A DNA stretch of 64,000 nt from Acidobacteriota bacterium. GTDB taxonomy: Bacteria; Acidobacteriota; Terriglobia; Bryobacterales; Bryobacteraceae. How positions within the stretch are numbered: the stretch's first letter is position 1; each line of letters starts with the position of its first letter. The DNA lies in contig JAKOTR010000035.1 in assembly GCA_029776225.1 (NCBI GenBank), positions 186,001-250,000 of the forward strand, read 5' to 3'. Shown piece after piece: positions 63,934-64,000 of the stretch. The notes below the pieces were generated by a model. That model saw only the letters and a program-made list of their open reading frames with translations. It did not search any database and was not told the origin of the DNA. A program made the translations under genes and the position numbers.

Positions 63934-64000
63934 ATGTGGTTTAGTGACGTGCCGAAGTTCGACCAGCTTCAACTCGCAGCGCTGTTCTTCGCGGCTACAT
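63934..64000 (+). CDS. Start of an unidentified gene (partial)
   Basis: An ATG at 63934, with GGAG at 63925-63928, opens a frame that reads MWFSDVPKFDQLQLAALFF and continues to the edge. Only 22 codons are visible, too few to identify a family. Placement just behind a good sigma-54 promoter supports it as a real gene start. Confidence 0.45.
   Translation, partial: MWFSDVPKFDQLQLAALFFAAT

Overview
The window is an ordinary stretch of a GC-rich bacterial chromosome, densely packed on both strands with conserved genes (rarA, mfd, guaB, clpP, efp, rlmN, trxA, glgA, galE). The mix of families suggests an acidobacterium of the Solibacter/Bryobacter type: TPR proteins ending in outer-membrane barrels, many secreted enzymes, a Tat-exported Gfo/Idh/MocA oxidoreductase, ThuA, PIG-L and M14 proteins, LytTR and PilZ regulators, and isolated Tad-type pilins. 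This placement is inference from gene content. No rRNA, tRNA, insertion sequence, prophage or CRISPR array was recognised. No gene-free stretch exceeds 300 bases.

1-13 kb: a secreted TIM-barrel glycosidase-like protein (cut by the left edge) sits behind a TPR/outer-membrane-barrel protein, an arrangement like exopolysaccharide export loci. Then come glutaryl-CoA dehydrogenase, a PilZ protein, a secreted glycoside hydrolase, rarA, a SpoU rRNA methyltransferase, a YdcF protein, a LytTR regulator, inositol-3-phosphate synthase and a sugar-nucleotide epimerase. 13-21 kb: three Tad-type pilin genes behind a long repeat-rich leader, a histone-deacetylase-like/phosphotransacetylase pair, and a FadR-type regulator followed by the corrinoid protein and zinc methyltransferase of a methanol-type (MtaC/MtaB) system, then a decayed TPR gene. 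21-31 kb: an outer-membrane barrel, a deformylase homologue, a GHMP kinase, a CPBP protease, two sensor kinases (one with a plant-type ethylene-receptor sensor), a secreted methyltransferase, a CAP protein and glycogen synthase.

31-43 kb: trxA, rlmN, a ThuA protein, then a five-gene minus-strand run in which DNA ligase D occurs twice: as three separate genes (ligase, polymerase, phosphoesterase) and as one fused protein. Then rhamnulokinase, clpP, an Rrf2 regulator, a glutamine amidotransferase and a diguanylate cyclase. 43-50 kb: heptose-phosphate adenylyltransferase overlapping mfd, a SurA-type foldase, a YhaM-like nuclease and a BlaI repressor. 50-64 kb: galE, an oxidoreductase/PIG-L/selA run, efp, an SDR enzyme, guaB, a small zinc-ribbon gene overlapping a phosphoglycolate phosphatase, a sugar isomerase, a large M14 peptidase, MoxR, a YchF-like GTPase, and a new gene behind a sigma-54 promoter.

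The points most worth a second look are the ethylene-receptor-like kinase, the MtaBC cassette, the doubled LigD locus, and the AGTACCG elements clustered in the three longest intergenic regions. Starts were often moved inward from the longest reading frame where a signal peptide, a ribosome binding site or an antisense upstream extension showed the true start.
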